A DNA stretch of 64,000 nucleotides from Chelatococcus albus (lineage in GTDB: Bacteria > Pseudomonadota > Alphaproteobacteria > Rhizobiales > Beijerinckiaceae). A model generated the notes under the pieces. The model did not search any database. It saw only the letters and a program-made list of their open reading frames with translations, and was not told where the DNA came from. This document shows positions 24,842 to 34,101 of this stretch, piece after piece. The stretch covers positions 1-64,000 of the forward strand of contig NZ_JASJEV010000012.1 of assembly GCF_030067675.1 (NCBI RefSeq). Reading direction: 5' to 3'. The translations under genes and the position numbers were made by a program. The number at the start of each line of letters is the position of its first letter. Positions within the stretch are counted from its first letter, which is position 1.

Positions 24842-25066
24842 TCAGCGGGCCTCCGCATCGGTGACGGCGGGGTGCGCCACGGCCTTTTCGGCGAGCGCCC
24901 TCTCGAAATGGACGGCCGCCGTCTCGAACTTGTCGCGGCAGCCGGGATTGCAGAAGCCGACGACGGTGCCGCGATAGCGCGAGAGCGAGTCCACCGCGAT
25001 CGGCTTTCCCGACCACGGGCAGGTCTCGTTGACCGCGTCCTCGATCTTCAACGTCGTGTCGCTCAT
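24842..25066 (-). CDS. Small cysteine-containing TRASH/YHS-like protein
   Basis: The 74-residue product contains NETCPWSGKPIAVDSL and VGFCNPGCRDKFETA, a Cys-x(n)-Cys-x3-Cys arrangement like the TRASH/YHS metal-binding treble-clef fold. Such small proteins next to ffh are often annotated as glutathione S-transferase in databases, but there is no thioredoxin or GST domain here. It ends 2 bases before the ffh start, so the two genes are almost certainly co-transcribed and ffh may be translationally coupled to it. Metal binding is inference; function is unknown. Confidence 0.7.
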   Translation of the reverse strand: MSDTTLKIEDAVNETCPWSGKPIAVDSLSRYRGTVVGFCNPGCRDKFETAAVHFERALAEKAVAHPAVTDAEAR

Positions 25067-25265
25067 CGCCTCACCCGTTTCGCCGCGTTGGCCATGCTCC
25101 GAGCCCAAGAGGGAACGCGCCCGAGGGCGCAACGCGCTGTCGGACGTGGACCTCCGGCCTCATATGGGCCGGTCGGCGGCTCGCGAACAGAACCGTTCGG
25201 GCGAAAGTCGGCGCCGTTATGGTCGCGGATGCCGCGCGAGTCAAGGAAAAGCCCGACCTCCGCCG

Positions 25266-25619
25266 TCAGGCGGCCCGGGCGAGCAGGAGCTCGCGCAGGG
25301 CGACCGCATTGTTCAGCTCGCGCTCGCGCGAGGAATAGAGCAGCGTCACGCGCCCCTGCCGCGCGAGGGCCGCGAGCTCTGCCATGGCCTGCGGCACGGC
25401 ATCGAGCTCGGCGGCGTAGCGGGCGCGGAACTCCTCCCATTTCGCCGGATCGTGACCGTACAACCGGCGCAGGGCGTCGGAGGGGGCGAGGTCGCGCAGC
25501 CAGTGGCTCCAGCTTGCCTTCTCCCGCGCGATGCCGCGCGGCCACAGGCGATCGACGAGGATGCGCGTGCCGACCTCCCCGCTCGCCGGCTCGTAGACGC
25601 GCTTGACGGCGACGTCCAT
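25266..25619 (-). CDS. DUF488 family protein
   Basis: This 117-residue protein matches the short DUF488 family. VAVKRVYEPASGEVGTRILVDRLWPRG is reflected by the motif DRLWPRGI with its Trp-Pro-Arg-Gly core, followed by HWLRDLAPSDALRRLYGHDPAKW-type residues (LYGHDPAKWEEF) and LLYSSRERELNNAVAL at the end. No reaction is established for the family. The ATG at 25619 is chosen because homology starts there. It is transcribed divergently from the metallo-beta-lactamase-fold gene. Confidence 0.8.
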   Translation of the reverse strand: MDVAVKRVYEPASGEVGTRILVDRLWPRGIAREKASWSHWLRDLAPSDALRRLYGHDPAKWEEFRARYAAELDAVPQAMAELAALARQGRVTLLYSSRERELNNAVALRELLLARAA

Positions 25620-25687
25620 GGCTTTCCGTCCTCTCATGCGCGACACGCCCATTGACCGGCGCCCGCGGCATCCTACCTCATCCGTCC

Positions 25688-26773
25688 ATGAACAGACGCG
25701 CACTTCTGAAGCTCGCCGGCGTGCCCGCTGCCTTCCTTACCGCAGGCACCGGCCTCTTCGGCGCCTGGTTCGCCCGGGCGCGCGAGCGCAACCCCTATTA
25801 TCAGGGACCGCCGAGCGATCATTTCGACGGCCTGCGCTTCTTCAACCCCGAGGGCTCGGCCGAGAAGTCGCTGCTCGACCTTTTCCGCGCCTTCTACGTG
25901 GACAGGCACGAGCCCTGGCCGGATCGCTACCCGAGCCCCTTCCGCGACCGGCCGCCGCCGCGGGTGGATGGCCGGACGCTGCGCGTCGCGGCCATCGGAC
26001 ACGCGAGCTTCCTCATCCAGACGGCGGGCCTCAACATCCTCCTCGATCCCGTCTTCGCGGAACGCGCAAGCCCCGTGCCCTTCGCCGGGCCGAAGCGCGT
26101 CAACGATCCGGGCATCGCCTTCGACGACCTGCCGCGGATCGACGTGGTGCTCGTCACCCATAACCACTACGACCATCTCGACGTCGCCTTCCTTTCGCGG
26201 CTCGCGGCGCGCGACGCCCCGCGCGTCGTCACGCCCCTCGGCAACGACGTGATCATGCGCGCCCACAATCCGGCCATCCGGGCGGAGGCCTACGACTGGG
26301 GTGCGCAGGTGATCCTGTCGGAGGCGGTGGCGGTGCATCTCGTGCCGACGCTGCACTGGTCGGCCCGCGGCATCGCCGACCGGCGCAAGGCGCTGTGGGC
26401 CTCCTTCGTGCTGGAGGGGCCGGGCGGGCGCACCTATCTCGTCGGCGACACGGGCTTCGGCGACGGCCGCAACTTTCGTGAGGCCCGCCGGCGCTTCGGC
26501 GGCTTCCGCCTGGCGCTCCTGCCCATCGGCGCCTATGAGCCGCGATGGTTCATGAAGGACTTCCACATGAACCCGGAGGAGGCAGTGGCCGCCTGCCTCG
26601 CCTGCGGCGCAAGTTACGCCGTGGGGCACCACTGGGGCACTTTCAAGCTCACCGCCGAGGGGGTGGAGCGGCCACGCGAAAGCCTCGCCGCGGCGCTCGC
26701 CGCGCGGGAGTTTCCCGCCGAACGCTTCCGCACGCTCAGGCCCGGCGAAGTCTGGCACGTACCGGAGGCCTAG
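25688..26773 (+). CDS. Membrane-anchored or exported metallo-beta-lactamase-fold hydrolase
   Basis: The 361-residue protein has an N-terminal RRALLKLAGVPAAFLTAG signal or anchor of the Tat-like type, followed by a metallo-beta-lactamase-fold domain. The metal site is TLNHYDHLD-like (THNHYDHLDVAF, about residues 158-169), with later ligands in LHWSARG, LVGDTGFGDG and GHHWGTFKL. The segment NPYYQGPPSDHFDGLRFFNP and the overall layout match the NAPE-PLD/UlaG-like lipoprotein hydrolases. It probably acts on a phosphodiester or lactone in the periplasm, but the substrate is not determinable. Start at 25688 follows the signal sequence. Confidence 0.8.
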   Translation: MNRRALLKLAGVPAAFLTAGTGLFGAWFARARERNPYYQGPPSDHFDGLRFFNPEGSAEKSLLDLFRAFYVDRHEPWPDRYPSPFRDRPPPRVDGRTLRVAAIGHASFLIQTAGLNILLDPVFAERASPVPFAGPKRVNDPGIAFDDLPRIDVVLVTHNHYDHLDVAFLSRLAARDAPRVVTPLGNDVIMRAHNPAIRAEAYDWGAQVILSEAVAVHLVPTLHWSARGIADRRKALWASFVLEGPGGRTYLVGDTGFGDGRNFREARRRFGGFRLALLPIGAYEPRWFMKDFHMNPEEAVAACLACGASYAVGHHWGTFKLTAEGVERPRESLAAALAAREFPAERFRTLRPGEVWHVPEA

Positions 26774-26863
26774 GGGCTCCGGGTCCGCGCAGGCCCAGCC
26801 GCCGCGCACCATCTGCGGCAGTCCTCGCCACCCCTTCACGAAGGGCGCTTGCGGACGCGCCGC

Positions 26864-27763
26864 CTATTTCGGCTGCACGTAGACATAGATCTCCAGCGAG
26901 GCGTCGGAGGTCTCCTTCACCTCGGTGACATATTCCTCGATGAAGGCGTCCTTCACCGTGATGCCCTTGGCATCGAGATAGGCGGTGATCGCCTCGTAGG
27001 TGGAATCGATCTCGTCGTAGGGCGCCTTGTGCACGAAGCGCAGGGCCTTGCCCGCCGGCGTGCTGCCGAAACGGATCTCCGGGGTCAGCTCGCTTCTGCC
27101 TTCGGGCGCCCGCTCGATCGGGACCATCGCCTCGAAGCGGAAGCCCATGTCGTCGGTCTCCACGAAGACGGTGACAGGGCGCCCGGCAGCCTTGATGCCG
27201 GCCTTGTCGAGTTCCGCACCGATCTTGCGGAAGGTCTCGAACAGCTGCTTGAAGCCATCGTCCCAGCTCGCCTGGCCGGCGAGCACGGCGGCAGGTTTGG
27301 CGGCGAGCATCACCTCGTCGACATTGGCCGGGTCCGCCGGCGCGGGCACGAGGGTCGGCAGGGCGGACGCCTGGCCGGGGCCGGGCTGCCCGGGGGCCGT
27401 GGCAGCGGGCGGAGCCGGTCCGGCCGGGGGAGAGACGACGGCCGGCGGTGCGGCGGGCGTGCCGGCCGCGTCGCCCGAGGGTTTCGGTTCCGCCGGCTTG
27501 GCCTCGACGGGCTTCGTCTCGGCGGTGGGCGCCGGGCCTGCCACCGGGGCGGCCGGAGGCGCCGGCGTGCCGGGCGGGGGCGCGAGCGGCGCGCTCTCGA
27601 CGGGTACGGGCTTCATGTCGGCGGGCGGGGATGCCGGCGCGGTTTGTGCCGAAGCGGCGAGGCCGGCCCAGGGCAGGGCTGCGATCAGGCCCGCGGCGAG
27701 CAGGAGCCGCGCTCCGGACGGCCGGGCCCTCATCGCCGATCGACGCCCGCGCACGCTCGCCAT
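26864..27763 (-). CDS. Exported GyrI-like (effector-binding) domain protein
   Basis: This 299-residue protein has a signal peptide (RLLLAAGLIAALPWAG, cleavage near AASAQT). A Pro/Ala-rich linker of about 100 residues follows, and then a C-terminal domain resembling the GyrI/AraC effector-binding fold (VMLAAKPAAVLAG, FFETFRKIGAEL-like FETFRKIGAELDK, FVHKAPYDEIDSTYEAITAYL, FIEEYVTEV). GyrI-like domains normally bind small amphipathic molecules in the cytoplasm; here the signal places the domain in the periplasm. ATG at 27763 is used, with GGGAG 8 bases upstream; 27733 is an alternative. Function is unknown. Confidence 0.7.
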   Translation of the reverse strand: MASVRGRRSAMRARPSGARLLLAAGLIAALPWAGLAASAQTAPASPPADMKPVPVESAPLAPPPGTPAPPAAPVAGPAPTAETKPVEAKPAEPKPSGDAAGTPAAPPAVVSPPAGPAPPAATAPGQPGPGQASALPTLVPAPADPANVDEVMLAAKPAAVLAGQASWDDGFKQLFETFRKIGAELDKAGIKAAGRPVTVFVETDDMGFRFEAMVPIERAPEGRSELTPEIRFGSTPAGKALRFVHKAPYDEIDSTYEAITAYLDAKGITVKDAFIEEYVTEVKETSDASLEIYVYVQPK

Positions 27764-27896
27764 GCTCCTTGCTCCCGAACAGCTGCGCGCCCCGAATCAG
27801 GCGCTCTCGGTCGTCCGAGACTAGAGCCGATCCGGGACGCGGGGAATCGCCCCGCTCGTCCCGACCGGGCGGTTCCCGCGCAGCGCTCGGCCGTGC

Positions 27897-29207
27897 CTAC
27901 TTCAGCACCGGCTCGGCAAAGGTGACGCGCAGCATGGCGGTTCCCGCGCCCGTGACGCCGAAATCGCTGTCGCTCACCATGATGAGCTCGCGCTCGGAGA
28001 GGCGGGCGAGACCCTCGACCTTGGCCGGGAAGCCGGTGAAGTCGTCAGAATCGAGGATGAGCGACTTGGCGAGCGGCCTGATCCCGGCCTTGCCGAGGTC
28101 GGCGACGGAGAGCTGTTCGAGCGAGGGCATCGTCGCCGTTTCGTCGTAGGAGGCGGGAACGGGCGTGCCGCTGCTCAGGTCAACGAGATAGAGCTTCGTC
28201 GTCTTGTTGATGCGCTCCAGCACGAGGAGCCGGTCGGGGCCGACCGCCACCATCTCGCTCAGGCGAACGTCGTTCTGCTTCTGGGCCTTGCCGGCGTTGT
28301 CGGCGCGAAAGGTGGCCGGATCGTCCAGGCGGTAGACATATTCGCTGACCACCGTGCCGGAGGCGCGCTCGATCTTCCACAGGCGCACATTGGCCGAGGC
28401 TCTGTAGGCGGCCGCGTCGGGGTTGGCGAGCGGGCTCTGCATCAGGACGTAGAGAAAGGCCTCGTCGGGGGAGAGGGCGAGGTTCTCGATGCCGCGGTTC
28501 AGCTGACGCTTGGCGACGATCGCCGGCAGGGCGGGCACGACGTCGTATTCCGCCCCGGAAAGATCCTTGTCGATGCCCCTGGGCACGAGGCGCCGCCGGA
28601 TCGTGCCGTCGGGTGCCACTTCGAGGATCGAGGAGCCGTATTCCTCGCCAATCCAGAAGCTGCCGTCGGCGAGCCGCACCAGCGCCTCGCTGTCGAGACC
28701 GGAGGGATCGAAGGGCAGCGCCTTGCCGCCCGTGTCGAACGCACCCTCGGTATTGGCGGCCTTCAGCGGATTGGGCAGGCCGGTGACCGGCCTGCCGGAG
28801 CGGTCCCTGAGCGGCAGCGTCGCGAGCACCGTCACGGCGCCGTCGGTCGCGATCTGCAGCTTGTGGATGGTCGGCACGAAGGCCGGTTGGGGGAAGATCT
28901 TGGCGTTCCTGTCGCCGCCGCAGAGCTCCTTCTCCGTCAGGCCGACGGTCTCCTTCGCCTCGCCGCAGTCGATGTTGGGGCCGCGGTCCGTGACCGTCCA
29001 GATCACGCCCTCCGGGTCGCCGGCCGCGCGGAAGGCGGCCGAGCCGTAGCCCATGTTGAGCGGGAGCGTCCTGCCGTTCGGGAAGGTTGCCTCGCCGAGC
29101 GGCGGCGAGGGCGCCTTCAGCGGCGTGATGGTGATCCTCTGGTCCGCGAGGGCGGGCAGACTGGCGAGGGCCACCGCGAAGACGGCGGCGGGCAGGAGAC
29201 GAGGCAT
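27897..29207 (-). CDS. Secreted phytase-like esterase domain protein
   Basis: The 436-residue protein has a signal peptide ([19 protein letters not shown]) and a beta-propeller domain of the esterase-like activity of phytase family. Segments such as [46 protein letters not shown] and [23 protein letters not shown] are typical of this group. It should act in the periplasm or outside the cell on phosphoesters, although most members are untested. It is followed by the exported GyrI-like gene on the same strand after 133 bases, and is divergent from dapF. Confidence 0.8.
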   Translation of the reverse strand: MPRLLPAAVFAVALASLPALADQRITITPLKAPSPPLGEATFPNGRTLPLNMGYGSAAFRAAGDPEGVIWTVTDRGPNIDCGEAKETVGLTEKELCGGDRNAKIFPQPAFVPTIHKLQIATDGAVTVLATLPLRDRSGRPVTGLPNPLKAANTEGAFDTGGKALPFDPSGLDSEALVRLADGSFWIGEEYGSSILEVAPDGTIRRRLVPRGIDKDLSGAEYDVVPALPAIVAKRQLNRGIENLALSPDEAFLYVLMQSPLANPDAAAYRASANVRLWKIERASGTVVSEYVYRLDDPATFRADNAGKAQKQNDVRLSEMVAVGPDRLLVLERINKTTKLYLVDLSSGTPVPASYDETATMPSLEQLSVADLGKAGIRPLAKSLILDSDDFTGFPAKVEGLARLSERELIMVSDSDFGVTGAGTAMLRVTFAEPVLK

Positions 29208-29375
29208 GTGGTTTCCCCAAGGGCGAAGCCTTTACCTCTTCAATCCGCGTCCGATGACGCCTTGACGACGATGCGACGCCGCCGGACTCGCGCTTCATGC
29301 GGATTTGCCCCATATACGGCCTCATCGCGGCCGGCTGCGGCGGGCCGTGCCGGACATTCGAACCCGCTTCGTGCC

Positions 29376-30245
29376 ATGAATGCGCTGTCCAACCGGCCCT
29401 TTCTCAAGATGAACGGTCTCGGTAACGAGATCGTGGTGCTCGACCTCAGGGAGACGGGCCACGTGGTCACGCCGGCGGAGGCGCGCGCCATCGCCGGCGA
29501 TGCGCGCTCGCATTTCGACCAGCTCATGGTGCTGCATGCGCCGAAGACGCCCGGCACCGACGCCTTCATGCGTATCTACAACACCGACGGGTCGGAATCC
29601 GCGGCCTGCGGCAACGGCACGCGCTGCGTCGCCTGGGCGCTCCTGAAGGACGGGACGCGCGACAGCCTCGCCCTCGAGACGCGGGCCGGGCTCCTGCCCT
29701 GCCGGCGCGTGGATGCGACGACCTTCACCGTCGACATGGGGCCGCCGCGGCTGAAGTGGGACGAGATCCCGCTCGCCGAGGAGTTCCGGGATACGCGCAT
29801 GATCGAGCTGCAGATCGGGCCGATCGACGCGCCGATCCTGCATTCGCCCTCGGTCGTCAACATGGGCAATCCGCACGCGATCTTCTGGGTGGAGGACGCC
29901 TCCGCATATGATCTCGCGCGCATCGGCCCGCTGCTCGAAAACCATCCCATCTTCCCCGAGCGGGCGAACATCTCGCTTGCCGAGGTCAGGAGCGAGGAGC
30001 ACCTCGTCCTCAAGGTGTGGGAGCGCGGCGCCGGCCTCACGCGCGCCTGCGGCTCGGCCGCCTGCGCGGCGGCGGTGGCGGCGGCGCGCAAGGGGCGCAC
30101 CGGCCGCCGGGTGCGGGTGACCCTGCCCGGAGGCGACCTTCTCATCGATTGGCGGGAGAGCGACGGGCACGTGCTGATGACCGGCCCCGTCGAGCTCGAA
30201 TGGGAAGGCCGCTTCGCACCGGAGCTTTTCGCGGGCGCGGCGTGA
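29376..30245 (+). CDS. dapF: Diaminopimelate epimerase
   Basis: The 289-residue enzyme interconverts LL- and meso-diaminopimelate for peptidoglycan and lysine. The two catalytic cysteines are in [11 protein letters not shown] (about residue 78) and TRACGSAAC, and [16 protein letters not shown] and [12 protein letters not shown] are family segments. ATG at 29376 is used since the FLKMNGLGN signature starts eight residues later. Its TGA shares one base with the ATG of mtaB, so translation of the two is probably coupled. asd in the first part of the window belongs to the same pathway. Confidence 0.95.
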   Translation: MNALSNRPFLKMNGLGNEIVVLDLRETGHVVTPAEARAIAGDARSHFDQLMVLHAPKTPGTDAFMRIYNTDGSESAACGNGTRCVAWALLKDGTRDSLALETRAGLLPCRRVDATTFTVDMGPPRLKWDEIPLAEEFRDTRMIELQIGPIDAPILHSPSVVNMGNPHAIFWVEDASAYDLARIGPLLENHPIFPERANISLAEVRSEEHLVLKVWERGAGLTRACGSAACAAAVAAARKGRTGRRVRVTLPGGDLLIDWRESDGHVLMTGPVELEWEGRFAPELFAGAA

Positions 30246-31510
30246 TGGGCGTCGAGGTTCTCACCTTCGGCTGCCGGCTCAACGCCTACGAGGCGGAGGC
30301 CATGAAGCGCCACGCCGAGGCTGCCGGCCACGGCCGCGGCGGGGACGGGCTCGTCATCGTCAACACCTGCGCCGTCACGGCGGAGGCGTCGCGCCAGGCC
30401 CGGCAGGCGATCCGCCGCCTCCACCGCGAGCGCCCCGAGGCGCGGATCGTGGTCACGGGCTGCGCGGCGCAGGTCGAGCCGCAGAGCTTCGCCGCCATGC
30501 CGGAGGTGGCCAAGGTTCTCGGCAATGCCGAGAAGATGAAGCCGCAGACCTGGGGCGAGCTCGCCTTCTCCGGCACGGAGGGCGGCGCAAGGACGCTCGT
30601 CTCCGACATCATGGCGGTGCGCGAGACGGCGCCGCATCTCGTCGACGGCTTCGAGGGGCGGGCGCGCGCCTTCGTGCAGGTGCAGAACGGCTGCGACCAC
30701 CGCTGCACCTTCTGCATCATCCCCTACGGCCGCGGACCGTCGCGCTCGGTGCCCATGGGGGCGGTCGTCGACCAGGTCGTGCGGCTCGTCGACAACGGCT
30801 ATCGCGAGGTCGTGGTCACCGGCGTCGACATCACGGGCTACGGCGCCGACCTGCCCGGCACGCCGCGGCTCGGCCGGCTCGTTGGGCAGATCCTGAAGCA
30901 CGCGCCGGGGCTCGAGCGGCTGCGCCTCTCCTCCATCGATTCCGTCGAGGCGGACGAGGAACTCCTGGAGGCGCTCGCCTCGGACAGCCGGCTGATGCCG
31001 CATCTGCACCTGTCGCTGCAGGCCGGCGACGACATGATCCTGAAGCGCATGAAGCGCCGGCACTCGCGCGAGGATGCGGTGCGCTTCTGCGAGCGGGTGC
31101 GGCGGCTGCGCCCGGACGTGGTCTTCGGCGCCGATATCATCGCGGGCTTCCCCACCGAGACGGAGGAGATGTTCGCCCGTTCGCTTGCCCTCGTCGAGGA
31201 CTGCGGCATCGTGCATCTGCACGCCTTCCCCTTCTCGCCGCGACCGGGGACGCCGGCGGCGCGCATGCCGCAGGTGCCGCGGGAGGTGGTGAAGGAGAGG
31301 GCGCAGCGCCTGCGCGCCGCGGGCGAGGCGGCCCTTCGCCGCCATCTCGCCGGCGAGGTGGGGCAGCGGCGGCGGGTGCTGACCGAGTATACGGGCCTCG
31401 CCCGCACCGAGGGCTTCGCGCTGGTGCGTTTCCCGCACCCGGTCCAGCCGGCGGAGATCGTCGAGGTGACCATCGCGGGTCAGGACGGGCGGCATCTTCT
31501 TGCCGCCTGA
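30245..31510 (+). CDS. mtaB: tRNA t6A37 methylthiotransferase
   Basis: This 421-residue radical SAM enzyme adds a methylthio group to N6-threonylcarbamoyladenosine at position 37 of tRNAs. An N-terminal UPF0004 domain holds cysteines in TFGCRLNAYE, VNTCAVTAEA and VTGCAAQVEP for the auxiliary cluster. The radical SAM motif is GCDHRCTFCIIPYGRG. A C-terminal TRAM-like segment closes it. The start overlaps the dapF stop by 1 base (TGATG). The arrangement dapF-mtaB-ftsY is common in Hyphomicrobiales. Similar MiaB proteins exist, but the opening and context favour MtaB. Confidence 0.92.
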   Translation: MGVEVLTFGCRLNAYEAEAMKRHAEAAGHGRGGDGLVIVNTCAVTAEASRQARQAIRRLHRERPEARIVVTGCAAQVEPQSFAAMPEVAKVLGNAEKMKPQTWGELAFSGTEGGARTLVSDIMAVRETAPHLVDGFEGRARAFVQVQNGCDHRCTFCIIPYGRGPSRSVPMGAVVDQVVRLVDNGYREVVVTGVDITGYGADLPGTPRLGRLVGQILKHAPGLERLRLSSIDSVEADEELLEALASDSRLMPHLHLSLQAGDDMILKRMKRRHSREDAVRFCERVRRLRPDVVFGADIIAGFPTETEEMFARSLALVEDCGIVHLHAFPFSPRPGTPAARMPQVPREVVKERAQRLRAAGEAALRRHLAGEVGQRRRVLTEYTGLARTEGFALVRFPHPVQPAEIVEVTIAGQDGRHLLAA

Positions 31511-31535
31511 AGCCCGGGCGACCTTGACCGGGGGC

Positions 31536-31555
31536 CGCCCGTCACGCGACGGGCG
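31536..31555. terminator. Hairpin between convergent mtaB and RluA-family genes
   Basis: An inverted repeat CGCCCGT / ACGGGCG with a 6-nt loop straddles the stop codon of the minus-strand pseudouridine synthase gene and lies 26 bases after the mtaB stop. No T-tract is present. It may help terminate mtaB transcripts. Confidence 0.3.
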
Positions 31556-32252
31556 TCGACGTTTCACCCCAGCCGCACAGGGCGAGCCTTTCGCGCATGT
31601 GCGCCGGCACCGGGGCCACGATGCGGATCGGCTCGCGCCTCGGATAGAGCGGCACGGCGATGCTGCGGGCATGCAGATGCAGGTCCGGCCCGCCGAAGCG
31701 GGGCGCGGTGCCGTAGACGGCGTCGCCGATGATGGGAAAGCCCATCGCCGCGCAATGCACGCGCAACTGGTGCGTGCGGCCGGTGACGGGTTCGAGCGCG
31801 AGCCAGGTGAAGCCGGGGGCGCGGCCGAGGACCTGCCAGCGGGTGAGGGCCGGCCGGCCGGCGGGATCAGCCTTCATCCACCAGCCGCGGTCGGGGTCGC
31901 GCGGGGCGAGTGCGAGGTCGATCGCGCCCTGTTCGTCCGCAGGCCCGCCCTCAACCACGGCCCAGTAGATCTTCTCGATGGCGTTGCCCTCGAACAGGCG
32001 GCCAAGCCGGTCGAGCGCCTTGCGGTGGCGGCCGAGGACGAGGCAGCCCGAGGTCTCGCGGTCGAGGCGGTGGGCGAGTTCGGGCGCCCGCGGCAGGCCG
32101 AAGCGCAGGGCGTCGAGATGGTCGGTCAGCGTCTCGCCGCCTTTCGGGCCACGATGCACGGGCAGGCCGGCGGGCTTGTCGATGACGATCATGAGGCCGT
32201 CGCGATAGAGCACGCGACGCACTATGTCTTCCGGCATCTCTTCCTCGCTCAT
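31542..32252 (-). CDS. RluA-family pseudouridine synthase
   Basis: The 236-residue protein isomerises uridine to pseudouridine in rRNA or tRNA. The catalytic aspartate is in AHRLDRETSGCLVL. VIDKPAGLPVHRGPKGG is the usual N-terminal strand and GRTHQLRVHCAAMGFPIIGD the conserved C-terminal segment. No S4 domain precedes the catalytic part, so it is of the short type like RluA/TruC. ATG at 32252 is used because homology starts within ten residues; the upstream frame is Ser/Arg/Pro-rich and not conserved. The exact target nucleotide is unknown. It is divergent from ftsY. Confidence 0.9.
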   Translation of the reverse strand: MSEEEMPEDIVRRVLYRDGLMIVIDKPAGLPVHRGPKGGETLTDHLDALRFGLPRAPELAHRLDRETSGCLVLGRHRKALDRLGRLFEGNAIEKIYWAVVEGGPADEQGAIDLALAPRDPDRGWWMKADPAGRPALTRWQVLGRAPGFTWLALEPVTGRTHQLRVHCAAMGFPIIGDAVYGTAPRFGGPDLHLHARSIAVPLYPRREPIRIVAPVPAHMRERLALCGWGETSTPVA

Positions 32253-32341
32253 GCGCTTCGGGCTATCGAGAGCCGTCGCGCGAGGCAAGAGCGGCGAAGG
32301 ATCGGACGACGGGCCGCGCGGATGCGGGCGACGGAGCGGTG

Positions 32342-33412
32342 ATGAGCGAGAGCGAGAAGGAGAAGCGAGGCGTTCTGGCACGTCTCTTCGGCCGCAGGCC
32401 CGAGGAGGCGGCGGCAGAGCCCGTGCCGGCTCAGGCCCCCTCCGAAGCGGCTGTGGAGGCCGCGCCTGCGGCGCCCGTCCAGGCCGCGCGACGGCTCAAT
32501 TGGTGGCAGCGTCTCAAGGCAGGGCTCTTCCGCACCTCGTCCTCCATCGGCACGGGGATCACCGAGCTCTTCACCAAGCGCAAGCTCGACGCCACGACCC
32601 TGGAGGAGCTCGAGGACATCCTCATCCAGGCGGACCTCGGCCTCGACACCGCCGCCCGCATCACCGAGGCGGTCGGCAAGGGGCGCTACGACAAGGCGAT
32701 CGACCCGGAGGAGGTGAAGCGTGTGCTCGCCGCGGAGGTGGAGAACGTGCTTGCCCCGGTGGCGCGGCCGCTCGTCGTGGACGGCGCGCGCAAGCCTTTC
32801 GTCATCCTGATGGTGGGCGTCAACGGCTCGGGCAAGACGACGACCATCGGCAAGCTCGCCGCCAAGTTCCGCGCCGAAGGCAAGTCGGTGATGCTTGCCG
32901 CCGGCGACACCTTCCGTGCCGCCGCCATCGAGCAGCTCAAGGTCTGGGGTGCGCGCACGAAATCGCAGGTCGTCGCACGCGAGCAGGGGGCGGATGCGGC
33001 AGGGCTCGCCTTCGACGCCCTGCAGCAGGCGCAGGCCACGGGCGCCGACGTGCTCCTCGTCGACACGGCCGGGCGCCTGCAGAACAAGGCCGGCCTCATG
33101 GCCGAGCTCGAGAAGGTCGTGCGCGTCATGAAGAAGCTCGACGAGAGCGCGCCGCACGCCGTGCTCCTCGTTCTCGACGCCACCACCGGGCAGAACGCCG
33201 TCAGCCAGGTGGAGATCTTCGGCAAGACAGCCGGCGTCACCGGCCTCGTCATGACCAAGCTCGACGGCACGGCGCGCGGCGGCATCCTCGTCGCCATCGC
33301 CGCCAAGTTCGGCCTGCCCGTGCACTTCATCGGCATCGGCGAGGCGGTCGACGACCTGGAGCCCTTTGCCGCCCGGGATTTCGCGCACGCCATCGCGGGG
33401 CTGGACCAGTGA
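32342..33412 (+). CDS. ftsY: Signal recognition particle receptor FtsY
   Basis: The 356-residue GTPase docks SRP-ribosome complexes at the membrane. A short acidic/alanine-rich A region (about residues 1-55) precedes the N domain (LDATTLEELEDILIQADLG). The G domain has GVNGSGKTTTIGKLA, DTAGRLQNKAGLM and TKLDGTARGGILV, and ends HFIGIGEAVDDLEPF. The A region is much shorter than in E. coli, as usual in alphaproteobacteria. ATG at 32342 has GGAG upstream. Its stop overlaps the yciB start by 4 bases. Ffh, its partner, is encoded about 8 kb away in this window. Confidence 0.96.
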   Translation: MSESEKEKRGVLARLFGRRPEEAAAEPVPAQAPSEAAVEAAPAAPVQAARRLNWWQRLKAGLFRTSSSIGTGITELFTKRKLDATTLEELEDILIQADLGLDTAARITEAVGKGRYDKAIDPEEVKRVLAAEVENVLAPVARPLVVDGARKPFVILMVGVNGSGKTTTIGKLAAKFRAEGKSVMLAAGDTFRAAAIEQLKVWGARTKSQVVAREQGADAAGLAFDALQQAQATGADVLLVDTAGRLQNKAGLMAELEKVVRVMKKLDESAPHAVLLVLDATTGQNAVSQVEIFGKTAGVTGLVMTKLDGTARGGILVAIAAKFGLPVHFIGIGEAVDDLEPFAARDFAHAIAGLDQ

Positions 33413-34101
33413 GCACGAAGGACCGTCACCCCAAGGACCAGCATGACCCCGAGGACAGGCACTTGTCGCCCGCTGCGAAGCTCGCGCTGGAGCTCGGCCC
33501 GCTCGGCCTGTTCTTCGTGGCCAATGCCAGGCCCGCCCTGTTCGAGCCCCTGATGCGCCTCGTCATGCCGGCCGGCCTGCTGGTCGACGGCCGGGCGGGC
33601 ATCTTCACGGCCACCGCCGTGTTCATGGTCGCGACCTTCGTCGCGCTCGCCCTGCACTACCGGCTCGTGCGCAAGCTGGCGATCATGCCGCTCGTCTCGG
33701 GCGCGGTCGTCCTCGTCTTCGGCACGCTGACCATCGCCCTGCAGGACGACCACTTCATCAAGCTGAAGCCGACCATCGTCAACGCGCTCTTCGGCTCCGT
33801 GCTTCTCGGCGGGCTCGTCTTCGGCCGGTCGCTGCTGTCGCTGGTGCTCGACAGCGTCTTCCAGCTCACCGAGACCGGATGGAGAAAGCTCACCCTGCGC
33901 TGGGGCCTGTTCTTCTTCGCGCTCGCGCTCCTCAACGAGATCGTCTGGCGCACGCAAACGACCGATTTCTGGGTGAGCTTCAAGGTCTTCGGCATCATGC
34001 CGCTGACCTTCGCCTTCGCCTTGGCGCAGACGCCACTCCTGATGCGCTACGCCGTGGCCACGGACGAGGTCACGAGCTCCGGCGACGAGGCCGGCGCGTA
34101 G
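33409..34101 (+). CDS. yciB: Inner-membrane protein YciB / septation protein A
   Basis: This 230-residue polytopic membrane protein is of the YciB/IspZ family, implicated in cell envelope integrity and septation. After a hydrophilic start it has about five to six hydrophobic segments (LGLFFVANARPALFE, IFTATAVFMVATFVALAL, FGSVLLGGLVFG, FFFALALLNEIVWRT, FWVSFKVFGIMPLTFAFAL). KPTIVNALFG and NEIVWRTQTTDFWV are diagnostic. The start is GTG at 33409, in a GTGA overlap with ftsY. Its 3' end overlaps the convergent cyclase gene by 55 bases. Confidence 0.9.
   Translation: MSTKDRHPKDQHDPEDRHLSPAAKLALELGPLGLFFVANARPALFEPLMRLVMPAGLLVDGRAGIFTATAVFMVATFVALALHYRLVRKLAIMPLVSGAVVLVFGTLTIALQDDHFIKLKPTIVNALFGSVLLGGLVFGRSLLSLVLDSVFQLTETGWRKLTLRWGLFFFALALLNEIVWRTQTTDFWVSFKVFGIMPLTFAFALAQTPLLMRYAVATDEVTSSGDEAGA

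Noticed and set aside
24842-25066. Annotation of the small ffh-linked protein as glutathione S-transferase
   Set aside because: At 74 residues it has no thioredoxin-like or GST helical domain; the cysteine pattern fits a TRASH/YHS treble clef better.
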